Assembly: GCF_007992455.1 (NCBI RefSeq)
Contig: NZ_BKAH01000010.1
Coordinates: forward strand, 30,260 to 94,259
Reading direction: 5' to 3'
From: Microbacterium saccharophilum
Lineage (GTDB): Bacteria; Actinomycetota; Actinomycetes; Actinomycetales; Microbacteriaceae
Length of the DNA stretch: 64,000 nt
A program made the position numbers and the translations under genes. Shown here piece after piece: positions 26,730 through 35,614 of this stretch. Position 1 is the first letter of the stretch. Every line of letters begins with the position of its first letter. A model generated the notes under the pieces. It saw only the letters and a list, made by a program, of their open reading frames with translations. It was not told where the DNA came from and did no database searches.

Positions 26730-28205
26730 ATGGACGGCTTCGCGGCTGTCGATTTCGAACTGGCGCGGCAGGTCCTGCAGCGGGGCATCGCGGCGCTGCT
26801 GCTGGTCGCCTTCCTCTCGACGCTGAACCAGTTCCGGCCGCTGCTCGGCGAACACGGCCTGCTCCCCGCGCCGGATCTGCTGGCGTGGGCCGCGGCCTCG
26901 AAACGGCGGGCGCGGATGCTGCGGCCGACGCTCTTCCGTTGGATCCGGTACACCGACCGCCGCCTGGCCGCGCTGTGCGTGACCGGCATCGCCGGCTCTG
27001 CGCTCCTGGTCGCGGGGGTGCCGCAGCTGGGGCCGCCGTGGGCCCCCGCGCTCGTCTTCCTCGCCCTGTGGTTCGGGTACATGTCGATCGTGTCGCTGGG
27101 GCAGACCTTCTACGGGTTCGGGTGGGAGATGCTCCTCCTCGAGGCCACCTTCCTCGCCGCGTTCCTGGGCTCCGACAGCCAGCCGCCCACCACGGTCGTG
27201 ATCGTGCTGTTCTGGTGGCTCGTATTCCGGCTGGAGTTCGGCGCCGGGATGATCAAGATCCGCGGCGGCCGGGAATGGCGCGACTTCACGGCGCTCATGT
27301 ACCACCACGAGACGCAGCCGATGCCGGGGCCGCTGAGCCGCCAGGCGCACCTGCTCCCCGCGTGGTTCCACCGCCTGGAGGTGCTGGGCAACCACGTCGC
27401 GCAGCTCGTCGTGCCGTGGTTCCTGTTCGCGCCGATTCTGTCGCTGTGGGTGCCGGGGCCCGTTCCGCAGCTCGTCGGCGCGGCGGCCGCGGCTACCGTC
27501 ATCGCGACCCAGCTCTGGCTGGTCCTGACCGGGAACTTCGCCTGGCTGAACTGGGCGACGATCGTGCTCGCCTTCTCGGCCGTGGGGCTCCCGGGGGCGG
27601 GAGAGCCGGCATCCGACCCGCCGTTCAACGGGGTGCCGGTGTGGTGGGTCGTCGTGACGGGCGTGGTCGGAGTCGGGTACGTCGTGCTGAGCTGGCCGGC
27701 GCTGCAGAATCTGGTCGCGCGCCGCCAGCTGATGAACGCGAGCTTCAACCGGTGGCAGCTCGCCAACGCCTACGGCGCATTCGGGACGGTCACGAAGGAG
27801 CGCATCGAGATCGTCGTGGAGGCGACGACGGATGCCGACCCCGACGAGGCGGAGTGGCACGAGTACGAGTTCCGGGGCAAGCCCGGCGACCCGGCGCGCA
27901 TCCCCCGCCAGTTCGCGCCGTACCACCTCCGGCTGGACTGGCTGATGTGGTTCCTGCCGCTCGGTCGCTCGCTCCACGAGTGGTTCACAGGTCTCCTCGT
28001 GCGGCTGCTGGAGGCCGATCGCGCGACGCTGCGGATGCTGCGGATCGACCCGTTCGACGGCGCGCGGCCGCGCTGGATCCGGGCCGTCTCGTACCGCTAC
28101 CGATTCGCGACCCGGGCTGAGCATCGGCGGCTCGGGGTCGTCTGGATGCGCGATCGGCGGCGCGTGCTGATCCGCCCGATGGGGTTCGCGGACGACCCCG
28201 GCTGA
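26730..28205 (+). CDS. Lipase maturation factor family membrane protein
   Basis: A 491-residue polytopic membrane protein with the family signatures QFRPLLGEHGLLPAP, SLGQTFYGFGWEMLLLE, WWLVFRLEFGAGMIKIRGG and LMYHHETQPMPGPLS. Vertebrate LMF1 helps lipases fold in the ER; the bacterial role is undefined. A soluble C-terminal domain (from about residue 350) follows the membrane helices. The ATG is preceded 6 nt upstream by TAGGGT, so this gene is probably leaderless and separate from the cupin gene. Confidence 0.92.
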   Translation: MDGFAAVDFELARQVLQRGIAALLLVAFLSTLNQFRPLLGEHGLLPAPDLLAWAAASKRRARMLRPTLFRWIRYTDRRLAALCVTGIAGSALLVAGVPQLGPPWAPALVFLALWFGYMSIVSLGQTFYGFGWEMLLLEATFLAAFLGSDSQPPTTVVIVLFWWLVFRLEFGAGMIKIRGGREWRDFTALMYHHETQPMPGPLSRQAHLLPAWFHRLEVLGNHVAQLVVPWFLFAPILSLWVPGPVPQLVGAAAAATVIATQLWLVLTGNFAWLNWATIVLAFSAVGLPGAGEPASDPPFNGVPVWWVVVTGVVGVGYVVLSWPALQNLVARRQLMNASFNRWQLANAYGAFGTVTKERIEIVVEATTDADPDEAEWHEYEFRGKPGDPARIPRQFAPYHLRLDWLMWFLPLGRSLHEWFTGLLVRLLEADRATLRMLRIDPFDGARPRWIRAVSYRYRFATRAEHRRLGVVWMRDRRRVLIRPMGFADDPG

Positions 28206-28393
28206 GCGGCCGCCGGTAGCGGATTATGGCTCTGGTCTGGCCCTCCTCGTCGGGGCGCCATGCACGTTTCACCCAAGGGTTACCGGGCGTTCGTCCAGAC
28301 TCGCCCCGCACAGTGGAGGTTCTTGTGTCCATCCCGAGGACGCACGCCGTTGCCTCGCGCCGGCGCTGACAAACCCGGAAGACCCACTCCCCT

Positions 28394-29344
28394 ATGCTCC
28401 TCAGCTCACTCCGTCCGTCCCGTCGTGCCCTGACTCCCGCCACCGTCGCGGTGGGCCTCATCCTCGGCCTCACCGCCGCCGGCGGAATCAGCGGCTCCGT
28501 TCCTGCCCAGGCCGACACCGGCGCCAGCACCGCCGCGCGCTCCGGCGCCGCCGTCACCACGAGCGTCGCGCAGCCGCTCAGCGACATCACGCAGGACGCG
28601 CTCGACGCGCTGGCCGACGGCCGCGCGGCGCTGCGCGCCGCCGCGGAGGCGAAGGCGGCCGCCGACGCCTCGGCCCTGCCGCTCGAGGTGGAGTCGACCT
28701 TCATCGACACGCGCGAGCTGCGCGGCTACGTCGAGCAGCTCACCGAGCTCGAGGTGACCCCGACGCTCCTGGTGCCCGACATCACCGATGACACGAGCAG
28801 CGCGACGCAGCGCGTCCGCGACGCCGCCGCCGCCCTCACGGGCGCGGTCGAGAAGGCCGAGGCCAAGAAGGCCGCCGAAGAGGCCGCACGGAAGGCGGCC
28901 GAAGAGGCTGCGCGGAAGGCGGCCGAGGAGAAGGCCGCGGCCGATGCCGCCGCCGCTGCCGCCGCCGAGGCGGCCGCCGAGCGCGCCGCGTCGTCGCGGA
29001 GCGTGGCATCCGCCGCTCCGACCGGCGCACCCACGACGAGCGCGGCCGATGCGAAGGCCGCGGCGCGGCAGATGCTCGGGTCCTACGGCTGGGGCGATGA
29101 CCAGTTCTCCTGCCTCGACTCGCTGTGGACCCGCGAGTCGGGCTGGAACTACCAGGCGTACAACGCCTCCAGTGGCGCGACCGGCATCCCGCAGGCCCTC
29201 CCCGGCAGCAAGATGGCCAGCGCGGGTTCGGACTGGCAGACCAACGCGACGACGCAGATCAAGTGGGGCCTCGGCTACATCGCCGGCCGCTACGGCTCGC
29301 CGTGCGCCGCGTGGGGCCACTCCCAGTCCACCGGCTGGTACTGA
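28394..29344 (+). CDS. Secreted lytic-transglycosylase-like protein with coiled coil
   Basis: A 316-residue exported protein. A signal peptide (residues 1-40, cleavage after AQA) is followed by a linker, a Lys/Ala/Glu coiled coil (about 150-200) and a C-terminal lysozyme-like domain. The catalytic Glu is probably in SLWTRESGWNYQAYN, followed by GATGIPQALPGSKMAS; two cysteines flank the domain. It would act on cell-wall peptidoglycan, like actinobacterial Rpf/aggregation-promoting-factor proteins. The 188 bp upstream contain a GGTTACC motif; I cannot assign a riboswitch there. Confidence 0.88.
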   Translation: MLLSSLRPSRRALTPATVAVGLILGLTAAGGISGSVPAQADTGASTAARSGAAVTTSVAQPLSDITQDALDALADGRAALRAAAEAKAAADASALPLEVESTFIDTRELRGYVEQLTELEVTPTLLVPDITDDTSSATQRVRDAAAALTGAVEKAEAKKAAEEAARKAAEEAARKAAEEKAAADAAAAAAAEAAAERAASSRSVASAAPTGAPTTSAADAKAAARQMLGSYGWGDDQFSCLDSLWTRESGWNYQAYNASSGATGIPQALPGSKMASAGSDWQTNATTQIKWGLGYIAGRYGSPCAAWGHSQSTGWY

Positions 29345-29358
29345 GCTCCGACGACCAC

Positions 29359-29391
29359 GATGCCGTCGTCCGCACTGCGGGCGGCGGCATC
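29359..29391 (+). terminator. Terminator-like hairpin after the transglycosylase gene
   Basis: GATGCCG (29359-29365) pairs with CGGCATC (29385-29391), and inner CG and CCGC/GCGG stems close on a 3-nt loop. It is 14 bp after the stop and probably ends the transcript. Confidence 0.55.
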
Positions 29392-29414
29392 CGTCGTCTC
29401 CGCGGCGTGCGCCG

Positions 29415-29909
29415 TCAGCGGAGCATGCGCGCGTCGGTGATCGACGGCGCGATCGGGTCGGTCTGCTCGACGCCGTCGAACTCGAACCCGTTGCGACGGT
29501 AGAACGCGATCGCCCGCGGATTCTGCGCGGCAACCCAGAGCATCGCCGGGCCGTCACCGACGGCCTCCTCGAGCAGCGCCTGGCCTGCACCGGTGCCGTG
29601 GTGCGCCGCGGCGACGTAGAGGGCGTACAGCTGGCGGTCCCGCGGGGGCGCCTCCGCGCCGAGGCGCAGGCCGGGGCCGGCCCAGGCGAGGCCGATGATC
29701 GACCCGTCGCTCTCGGCGATGCGGACGGTCGTGTCCGCGCGCGGGTTCTCGAGGAGGTCCCGCCACATCCGCCGGCGACGCTCGATGTACTCGTCGGTGA
29801 AGAAGCCGTCTGGCAGCAGGTGCGTGTACGCCTCCCGCCACGCCGCGACGTGGAGGTCGGCGACCGCGGAGGCATCGCGCGGACCGGGCCGGCGGATCGT
29901 GAACACCAT
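29415..29909 (-). CDS. GNAT family N-acetyltransferase
   Basis: A 164-residue acetyltransferase. The acetyl-CoA loop is seen as ALYVAAAHHGTGAGQALLEE, and NPRAIAFYRRNGFEFDG is the typical C-terminal strand-helix. The N-terminal IRRPGPRDASAVADLHVAAWREAY is common to RimI-like enzymes. A second ATG three codons upstream (ending at 29918) is an equally possible start; neither has a strong ribosome-binding site. Acceptor substrate unknown. Confidence 0.87.
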   Translation of the reverse strand: MVFTIRRPGPRDASAVADLHVAAWREAYTHLLPDGFFTDEYIERRRRMWRDLLENPRADTTVRIAESDGSIIGLAWAGPGLRLGAEAPPRDRQLYALYVAAAHHGTGAGQALLEEAVGDGPAMLWVAAQNPRAIAFYRRNGFEFDGVEQTDPIAPSITDARMLR

Positions 29910-30026
29910 GCGTCTCATGGTGCCAGGGCGCGGAGTCCGGCGGGACGCGCGGCTGCGACGTCGGAGTCCGCATTGGACCACGCGCACCGCCGCATCACTC
30001 GTCCAGCGACCTCGGGAAATTGATCA

Positions 30027-30067
30027 CGAGAAGATAACGGCAAACCCTTGTCGTCGTTATCTTCTCG
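30027..30067. promoter_or_regulatory. AT-rich 13-bp inverted repeat overlapping a promoter
   Basis: CGAGAAGATAACG (30027-30039) and its exact complement CGTTATCTTCTCG (30055-30067) are separated by 15 bp. The region is much richer in A and T than its surroundings. The right arm lies between the -35 and -10 of the promoter at 30048-30076, so it looks like an operator for a dimeric repressor. Confidence 0.6.
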
Positions 30068-30076
30068 TTATAGAGT
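30048..30076 (+). promoter_or_regulatory. Sigma-A-type promoter inside the palindrome
   Basis: TTGTCG (30048-30053) and TAGAGT (30071-30076) are spaced by exactly 17 bp. Transcription would begin near 30083. The first start codons downstream are immediately closed (ATG-TGA), so the initial transcript looks non-coding. Confidence 0.5.
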
Positions 30077-30082
30077 GCTCGC

Positions 30083-30192
30083 ACGGTAGTTGTTTTGCTG
30101 TGGCAGCTGCCGGCATGTGATTGCAGGACACTCTTGGTGCAAAAGGGACAAGGGCCGGTCGGAAGCCTCTCCGACCGGCCCTTAGTCTTGCC
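30083..30192 (+). ncRNA. Candidate small RNA or attenuated leader
   Basis: Between the predicted start near 30083 and the hairpin ending at 30183 lie about 100 nt with no usable reading frame and an internal GGCAGCTGCC palindrome. The end is a perfect 14-bp hairpin. It could be a free small RNA, or a leader whose hairpin attenuates the DUF222/HNH gene starting at 30328. The rest of this 418-bp gap (30193-30327) holds no gene that I can support. Confidence 0.3.
30150..30183 (+). terminator. Perfect 14-bp hairpin
   Basis: AAGGGCCGGTCGGA pairs exactly with TCCGACCGGCCCTT across a 6-nt loop. On the plus strand it is followed by AGTCTTG, a weak U-tract. On the minus strand the following bases are TGTCCCTTTT, so it may also stop antisense transcription. 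Confidence 0.6.
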
Positions 30193-30327
30193 TGGACGAC
30201 CGGGCCGGTGGCGCGTGCTGTTGGCGCCTCCTCCCCAGGACGCGTGCGGTGGAGGTTTTCCACAATTGGTATGCTGACCTGGTTTTTTCCTGCTCCCGAT
30301 GTCGGGGGTCCTCACCAAAATAGGGGT

Positions 30328-31659
30328 ATGCAGGAAGACGTGATCACTCCAGCCGGCGACGACATCGCCCGCACCGAGGCGATCATCGACGGCATCGCGC
30401 TGACCCGGCGACGGATGGCGTCCCTGCACGCCGAGGAGGCGCGGCTTCTCGCCGCCGCCGCAGACCTGGCGCGCGAGCAGGCCGCCCGCGGAGACAGGAC
30501 GCACCCCTCGAGCGACATCCCGCTCCGCTCCCTCGCCGCGCAGATCGCGGCCGCCACCCGCGCGTCCGACCGCGGGGTGCAGGCTCGGATCGGGCGCGCC
30601 TGGCAGTTGACGGCCGACTTCCCAGCGACGCTCCGCGCGCTGGAGGCGGGCGAGGTCGATCCTGCCCATGCGAATGTCATCGTCGAGGCCGGCATGATGA
30701 TCGCCGATCCCGCCGTCCGCGCCGCCTACGAAGAGGCGGCGCTGGAGGTGGCGCGCCGCGAGGCTCCTGGACGTCTCCGGCCCATCGTGCGGATGCTCGC
30801 ACAGCGACTGCACCCGGTGCCGCTCGACGAGCGTCATCGGGAAGCCCGGACGGCTCGCCGGCTGGCTCTCCGGGACGGGGACGACGGGATGGCGGAGCTC
30901 ATCGCGGTCCTGCCCGCCACCCTCGCACACGCGATCCTCGACCGGCTCACCCAGGTCGCCCGCTCGGTCATCGACGCGCGGACTGCGGGTACCGGCGACG
31001 AGGCGCTGTTCGAGGACGAGACACTGCCCGGCGCCGACCACGCCGCGGCCGACACGCGCAGCCTCGACGAGGTGCGCGCCGATGCCCTCGCCGACCTGCT
31101 GCTGACGGGTCACAGCTCACCCGAAGCGTCGAACCGGTCCATCCCGCAGAGCCATGCGATCCGCGCGCACGTCCAGATCACCGTGCCCCTCGCGACGCTG
31201 GCGGGCGAGACGGACGAACCGGCGGAACTCGCCGGACACGGCCCGATCGCCCCGGCGACGGCACGTCGACTGGCGGGCCTCGCCTCGACGTGGACCCGGG
31301 TGCAGCTCGACCCCGTCACCCAGTGCGTCGTCGCCGTCGACACGTACCGCCCCACGGCCGAGCTCCGGCGGCTGTTGGAGGTGCGCGACGAGCACTGCCG
31401 CTTCCCCGGATGCCGTCAGCCGGCCACGCGCTGCGACCTCGATCACACGATCGCCCGCGAACACGACGGACCCACGCAGCTGGGAAACCTTGCGCACCTG
31501 TGCCGCCGGCATCATGTCTTGAAGCACCACTCCGCCTGGCGGGTGCGGCAGCGACCCGGCGGCGTGCTGGAGTGGACGAGTCCGACAGGCCGGGTGTACC
31601 CCGATACCCCGGCACGGACGGTGGCGTTCGCACCCGAACCCGATCCCCCGCCGTTCTGA
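30328..31659 (+). CDS. DUF222 / HNH endonuclease signature protein (13E12 family)
   Basis: A 443-residue member of the DUF222-HNH family, abundant in actinobacteria and related to the REP13E12 proteins of mycobacteria. The N-terminal ~300 residues are the helical DUF222 region. The C-terminus has the HNH nuclease motif CRFPGCRQPATRCDLDHT followed by LGNLAHLCRRHHVLKHH, with Cys and His metal ligands in place. Some homologues mark phage integration sites. The ATG at 30328 follows AGGGGT; the frame continues upstream without support. Biological role unresolved. Confidence 0.88.
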   Translation: MQEDVITPAGDDIARTEAIIDGIALTRRRMASLHAEEARLLAAAADLAREQAARGDRTHPSSDIPLRSLAAQIAAATRASDRGVQARIGRAWQLTADFPATLRALEAGEVDPAHANVIVEAGMMIADPAVRAAYEEAALEVARREAPGRLRPIVRMLAQRLHPVPLDERHREARTARRLALRDGDDGMAELIAVLPATLAHAILDRLTQVARSVIDARTAGTGDEALFEDETLPGADHAAADTRSLDEVRADALADLLLTGHSSPEASNRSIPQSHAIRAHVQITVPLATLAGETDEPAELAGHGPIAPATARRLAGLASTWTRVQLDPVTQCVVAVDTYRPTAELRRLLEVRDEHCRFPGCRQPATRCDLDHTIAREHDGPTQLGNLAHLCRRHHVLKHHSAWRVRQRPGGVLEWTSPTGRVYPDTPARTVAFAPEPDPPPF

Positions 31660-31726
31660 GGCTGGATCGAACGGGTGTCACCTGCGGAAGCGGGCTCCCC
31701 CGACCCTGCCGCGGGCGCCATCCCGC

Positions 31727-33280
31727 TCAGTCGACCGTGACGGTCCGCTCGTGCCATCCCGTCGCACCATCCGGGACCACGGGAGCGACCGCCGACGTCT
31801 GCACCTCGCCCGTCGCACTCGTCGCCCGGCAGCGCACGACGTGCCGGCCGGCGGTCGCGGTCCACGGGAGGCTCCACTGCACCCAGGTGTCGTCCGAGAT
31901 CGCCGTCGCAAGGGTCGCCTGCCGCCATGCTCCGTCGTCGATCTGCACCTCGACCCCGGCCACACCGACGTGCTGCTGCCACGCGACACCCGCGATGACG
32001 GTGTCCCCGGCCGCGATGCTCTGGTCGCCGCGGGGCACGTCGATCCGCGATTGCAGCTTGATCGGGCCGAGCTCCGACCAGCCCCGATCCGTCCAGTACG
32101 CGCGAGCCCGATCGAAGCGCGTCACCTCGAGCTCCACGACCCACTTCGTCGCCGACACGTACCCGTACAGGCCGGGCACGACCATCCGCACCGGGAACCC
32201 GTGCTCCTGCGGCAACGGCTCCCCGTTCATGCCGACCGCGAGGATCGCGGCGCGGTCGTCCGTCAGCGCCTCCAGGGGCGTGGATGCTGTGAACCCGTCC
32301 ACCGACCGCGACAGCACCATGTCCGCCTCCGCCGTCGGCCGCGCCCGTGCGAGCAGCTCGCGGATCGGGTAGCCGAGCCACCGGGCGTTGCCGATGAGGC
32401 TCCCGCCGACCTCGTTCGAGACGCACGCCAGCGTCGTGTAGCTCTCCTCGAGCGGAAGCGCGAGCAGCTCGTCCCAGGTGAGCGTCACCTCGTTCTCCAC
32501 GAGCCCGTGGATGCGGATGCTCCACTCGGCCGGGTTGACACTCGGGACGATCAGTGCGGTGTCGATCCGGTAGAAGCCGTCGTTCGGGGTGATGACGGAC
32601 GCGAGGCCCGGCACGTCCAGCTCGGCCCCGGCGGGCACCGGCGGCGCTGCGACGGCCGGCCGCGGCAGCACGACATCGCGGATCGCGGTCGCCGCGGCCC
32701 GCCCGGCCCGCAGCGCGTTGCCGCCGGCGGCGGCCAGGAGGCCCACGACGACGGCCGCGCCGGACCACATCAGGAACGTCCGCCGGTCGGCGCGGCCGGG
32801 AACGGCGTCAGTGCTCGCCGCCGGCGGCGATTCCGTGCGCGTCGCCGATCCCCGCACCATCCGCGCGAGCCACCAGAGCACGCCGCCGCCCACGACACCC
32901 GCGACCACGGACGGCAGCCACGCGCCGACGACGGCATCCGAGCGCGTCGTCGCGATGACGCCGCCCACGATCCCGAACACCGCCACGATCGCCGCACCCC
33001 ACGGCGGGCGTCGCGTCTCCAGCGCGCCGCAGGCCGTACCCAGCAACACGATCACGATGCAGATCGCCACGATGAGCACGACCTTGTCGTTCGTGCCGAA
33101 CAGCGCGATCGCGGTGTCCTTCGCCCACGGCGGAGCGAGGTCGATGAGCCAGCCGCCGACCGCGGCGACCGGGCTGCCGCCGCTGACCAGCCCGGCGACG
33201 ACCTCGCCGACACCACCGGCCAGCACGACCGCCGCCGCGCCCGCGATCCCCGCGCGCCCCGTCGCACGTTCCGTCGTCAT
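31727..33280 (-). CDS. Membrane-anchored molybdopterin-dependent oxidoreductase (sulfite-oxidase-like)
   Basis: A 517-residue protein. The N-terminal ~190 residues contain about five membrane helices, then a twin-Arg-like RRTFLMWSGAAVVVG segment leads into the extracytoplasmic Mo-cofactor domain. Cys286 in TLACVSNEVGG is the expected molybdenum ligand, and PVRMVVPGLYGY with ATKWVVELEV is typical of the family. The C-terminal domain (from about 420) resembles the Mo-co dimerisation domain. The electron acceptor is unknown; no haem or cytochrome partner is adjacent. TAGGCT lies 6 nt before the ATG. Confidence 0.92.
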   Translation of the reverse strand: MTTERATGRAGIAGAAAVVLAGGVGEVVAGLVSGGSPVAAVGGWLIDLAPPWAKDTAIALFGTNDKVVLIVAICIVIVLLGTACGALETRRPPWGAAIVAVFGIVGGVIATTRSDAVVGAWLPSVVAGVVGGGVLWWLARMVRGSATRTESPPAASTDAVPGRADRRTFLMWSGAAVVVGLLAAAGGNALRAGRAAATAIRDVVLPRPAVAAPPVPAGAELDVPGLASVITPNDGFYRIDTALIVPSVNPAEWSIRIHGLVENEVTLTWDELLALPLEESYTTLACVSNEVGGSLIGNARWLGYPIRELLARARPTAEADMVLSRSVDGFTASTPLEALTDDRAAILAVGMNGEPLPQEHGFPVRMVVPGLYGYVSATKWVVELEVTRFDRARAYWTDRGWSELGPIKLQSRIDVPRGDQSIAAGDTVIAGVAWQQHVGVAGVEVQIDDGAWRQATLATAISDDTWVQWSLPWTATAGRHVVRCRATSATGEVQTSAVAPVVPDGATGWHERTVTVD

Positions 33281-33343
33281 GGGTGGAGCCTACGACCGTC
33301 GATGCTCCCTGCGGCTCGTGCCGCCGACATGCACAGCGACCGG

Positions 33344-35128
33344 TCAGACCCCGCCGCCGCCACCACCGCCGCCACCGCCACCGGCGCCACCCCCGCCGCC
33401 GGATCCGCCCGAGGTCGACGAGGAGGAACTCGCGGCGGCCGAGAGCGATCCGATGCCCGACGAGAACGAGCCGGCATCGAACGATCCGGCCCCGTAGTAC
33501 CAGACCGGGCCGGCGGCGCCCGTCGCCGAGTAGAGGACCGCGAGCTGCTTCGACCATTCCTTCTCCTGGCCGAACACGACGGCGTACGGCAGGAGCGTCT
33601 CGTAGAGGCGCAGCATCTCCCGCGGGTCGCCGACGTCGATGGGCACGCGCTCCGCACCGGCCGGTGACTGCAGCATCCGGATGCGGTCCGCCTCCGCCCA
33701 CTCGATGAAGACTCGGAGTCCCTGGAGGTGGTCCCGCACCTCGGCGCCGGCCCGCGTGAGCGGCTTGTGCGCGACGATGAGGATGACGGCGATGGCGACG
33801 AGGCCGGCGAGGACGATGAGCACGAACGGCCACGGCGACTGCACGCCGCCGTCGTAGGCGAGGACGCCGAAGAGCAACACGAGGCCGGCCACGCCGGCAG
33901 TGGCCAGGAGCGGCCAGACCCGCGCCCCGATGGGCACCGCCCGGCGGAACCCCCGGTTCTTCAGCTCGCTCTCCGCCGCCTTGAGGATCGCCTGCGCGAC
34001 CTTCGACAGCCGCGTGTCCTGGCGGCCGAACTCGTACTGCTCGCCGGGACGACCGGACGGGAACAGTCCGCGCAGCAGCATCCTGCCGTCGCCGTCGGCG
34101 CGGGACGGGTCGACGAGCTCCGCCGTGAGGCGCGTGCCGCCGAAGACGCGCCGGCTTCCCTCGAGGATGCGGATGGAGCCGACGACGGCCTGCTCGAGCA
34201 CCTCCGCGGGGATCGCCTTCGTGGGCTTGCCGAGCAGCACAGCACTCTCCAGCGCGTCGACGCCCGGCGGCGGCGTGTACTCCGCGATGATCGTCGGCCG
34301 TCCCGGCTCGTCCCGCAGCCAGCGCCGCCGCGAGCGCAGCGCCAGCGCACCCGCGCCGAGCAGCCCGACACCCGCGACACCCTGCGCCCAGCCGAGCGGC
34401 GATGCGAGGAACGAGGAGTCGAACAGCGTGAAGGTGTCGTCGGCGAATCCGACCGCGATGGTGAGCGTCTCGTACGGCGCGATCTGCGTCGCCCGTGCCG
34501 TCACGATCGCGCCGCCGTCGGGCGTCGCCGCGACATCGATGTCCGCGCAGGCCGTCGAAGCGCCCTGCGAGCCGGCGTAGCAGGCGGTGCGACCGGTCAG
34601 TGCGTCCGCCACGTCCCCGTCGACGTGCAGCCTGGCCGTGATCTCCCCGAACGGCTGCGCCCAGTCGACGCCGTTGACGTCCCAATAGAACTCCTGCCCG
34701 GTGTCGCCGAACGTCCAGGTGACGTTCTCGAGCGTGTAGGTGAAGACGTAGGTCTGCGCCCCGTGCACGAAGTCATCCGCCCGCGACGTCATCGAGAACA
34801 TGCCGTCTTCGGCATCCGTCTCCGCCGGGCGCTCCGCCCCCGTCGCGTCGGTGATCGAGAGCAGCTGCGGATGCAGGGGCTGCCCGTTGTACGAGTCGGG
34901 GATGACCCGCCGCATCCCGCGGTTCTGATCGGTCTCGGGGAAGCGCGCGACGAACTCCTCGACCACCGTGAGCCGGCTCGTCCCGTCCTCCGCGCGGGAC
35001 AGCGTGTAGTCGGCGGTGAGGCTGTCGAAAGTGAAGTCGTCGACGTCCGCGGCCGCGGGCGACGCCATGACGAGGGACGCCAGCATCCCGAGCAGGACCG
35101 CCATGATCGCGCGCGCATATCGGCCCAT
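33344..35128 (-). CDS. DUF2207 membrane protein with Gly-rich tail
   Basis: A 594-residue protein with a signal peptide (cleavage near ASPAAA, about residue 27), an extracytoplasmic beta-rich DUF2207 domain (to about 230), a membrane helix near residue 245, a cytosolic segment, two further helices near 410-450 and a C-terminal domain ending in a long Ser/Gly run. This layout is typical of the family, whose function is unknown. TAGGCT precedes the ATG by 7 nt, back-to-back with the MarR promoter. Confidence 0.88.
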   Translation of the reverse strand: MGRYARAIMAVLLGMLASLVMASPAAADVDDFTFDSLTADYTLSRAEDGTSRLTVVEEFVARFPETDQNRGMRRVIPDSYNGQPLHPQLLSITDATGAERPAETDAEDGMFSMTSRADDFVHGAQTYVFTYTLENVTWTFGDTGQEFYWDVNGVDWAQPFGEITARLHVDGDVADALTGRTACYAGSQGASTACADIDVAATPDGGAIVTARATQIAPYETLTIAVGFADDTFTLFDSSFLASPLGWAQGVAGVGLLGAGALALRSRRRWLRDEPGRPTIIAEYTPPPGVDALESAVLLGKPTKAIPAEVLEQAVVGSIRILEGSRRVFGGTRLTAELVDPSRADGDGRMLLRGLFPSGRPGEQYEFGRQDTRLSKVAQAILKAAESELKNRGFRRAVPIGARVWPLLATAGVAGLVLLFGVLAYDGGVQSPWPFVLIVLAGLVAIAVILIVAHKPLTRAGAEVRDHLQGLRVFIEWAEADRIRMLQSPAGAERVPIDVGDPREMLRLYETLLPYAVVFGQEKEWSKQLAVLYSATGAAGPVWYYGAGSFDAGSFSSGIGSLSAAASSSSSTSGGSGGGGGAGGGGGGGGGGGV

Positions 35129-35163
35129 GCGACTCAGCCTATGGGCGGGTTACAGTGGACGCC
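35129..35163. promoter_or_regulatory. 35-bp divergent promoter region with two leaderless-type -10s
   Basis: Between the starts of DUF2207 (minus) and MarR (plus) are only 35 bp. A minus-strand TAGGCT ends 7 nt from the DUF2207 ATG, and a plus-strand TACAGT ends 7 nt from the MarR ATG. The two -10 hexamers lie within a few bases of each other, so the -35 elements must extend into the opposing genes. Confidence 0.5.
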
Positions 35164-35595
35164 ATGACCGACCGCCGCCTCGCCATCACCGCGTGGGAGA
35201 GTCTCTTCCGCGCGCAGCACGAGGTCCTGCAGGAGATCAGCACGGACTTCGACGAGGACGAGCTGACGCAGGCGGAGTACGACGTCCTCCTCACCGTGAC
35301 GCGCGGCGCCGACGGCGCTGCCCGCCTCCGCGACGTGACGGCGAACATGCTCATCAGCCAGCCCAGCGTCTCGCGGCTGGTCGACCGCATGGTCGCCCGC
35401 GGTCTGCTCGTGAAATGCCCCGATCCGCTGGACGGCCGCGGCGCCCTCGTCAGCGCCACGGAGCAGGGGAAGGCCGCCTTCCTCCGCATCGCGACCGCGC
35501 ATGGCCGGTCGATCGCGCAGCGCATGTCGGTGCTGAGCGACGACGAGCTCGCCCAGCTGCGGACGCTCACCGCGAAGCTCCGCGCCCGAGGCTGA
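35164..35595 (+). CDS. MarR family transcriptional regulator
   Basis: A 143-residue winged-helix dimeric regulator. The DNA-binding region spans LTQAEYDVLLTV, NMLISQPSVSRLVDRMVARG and the wing KCPDPLDGRGALVSATEQG. It probably represses its own promoter and the divergent DUF2207 gene, or the converging ABC pair. The ATG at 35164 is chosen over an in-frame GTG three codons upstream because TACAGT lies 7 nt before it. Confidence 0.92.
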   Translation: MTDRRLAITAWESLFRAQHEVLQEISTDFDEDELTQAEYDVLLTVTRGADGAARLRDVTANMLISQPSVSRLVDRMVARGLLVKCPDPLDGRGALVSATEQGKAAFLRIATAHGRSIAQRMSVLSDDELAQLRTLTAKLRARG

Positions 35596-35614
35596 CGGCG
35601 CGGTCCCCTGTCGG

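Noticed and set aside
28206..28393. Possible c-di-AMP (ydaO-type) riboswitch before the transglycosylase gene
   Set aside because: Such riboswitches do precede cell-wall hydrolase genes in actinobacteria, but I could not align the conserved core to this 188-bp leader. A covariance-model search would settle it.
30256..30264. TTTTCCACA, resembling a DnaA box
   Set aside because: A single box without neighbours, dnaA or dnaN is not an origin; it is expected by chance.
30328..31659. DUF222/HNH gene considered as a mobile intron or homing endonuclease
   Set aside because: The family is a common chromosomal paralogous group in actinobacteria; no intron boundaries, inteins or target duplications are visible.
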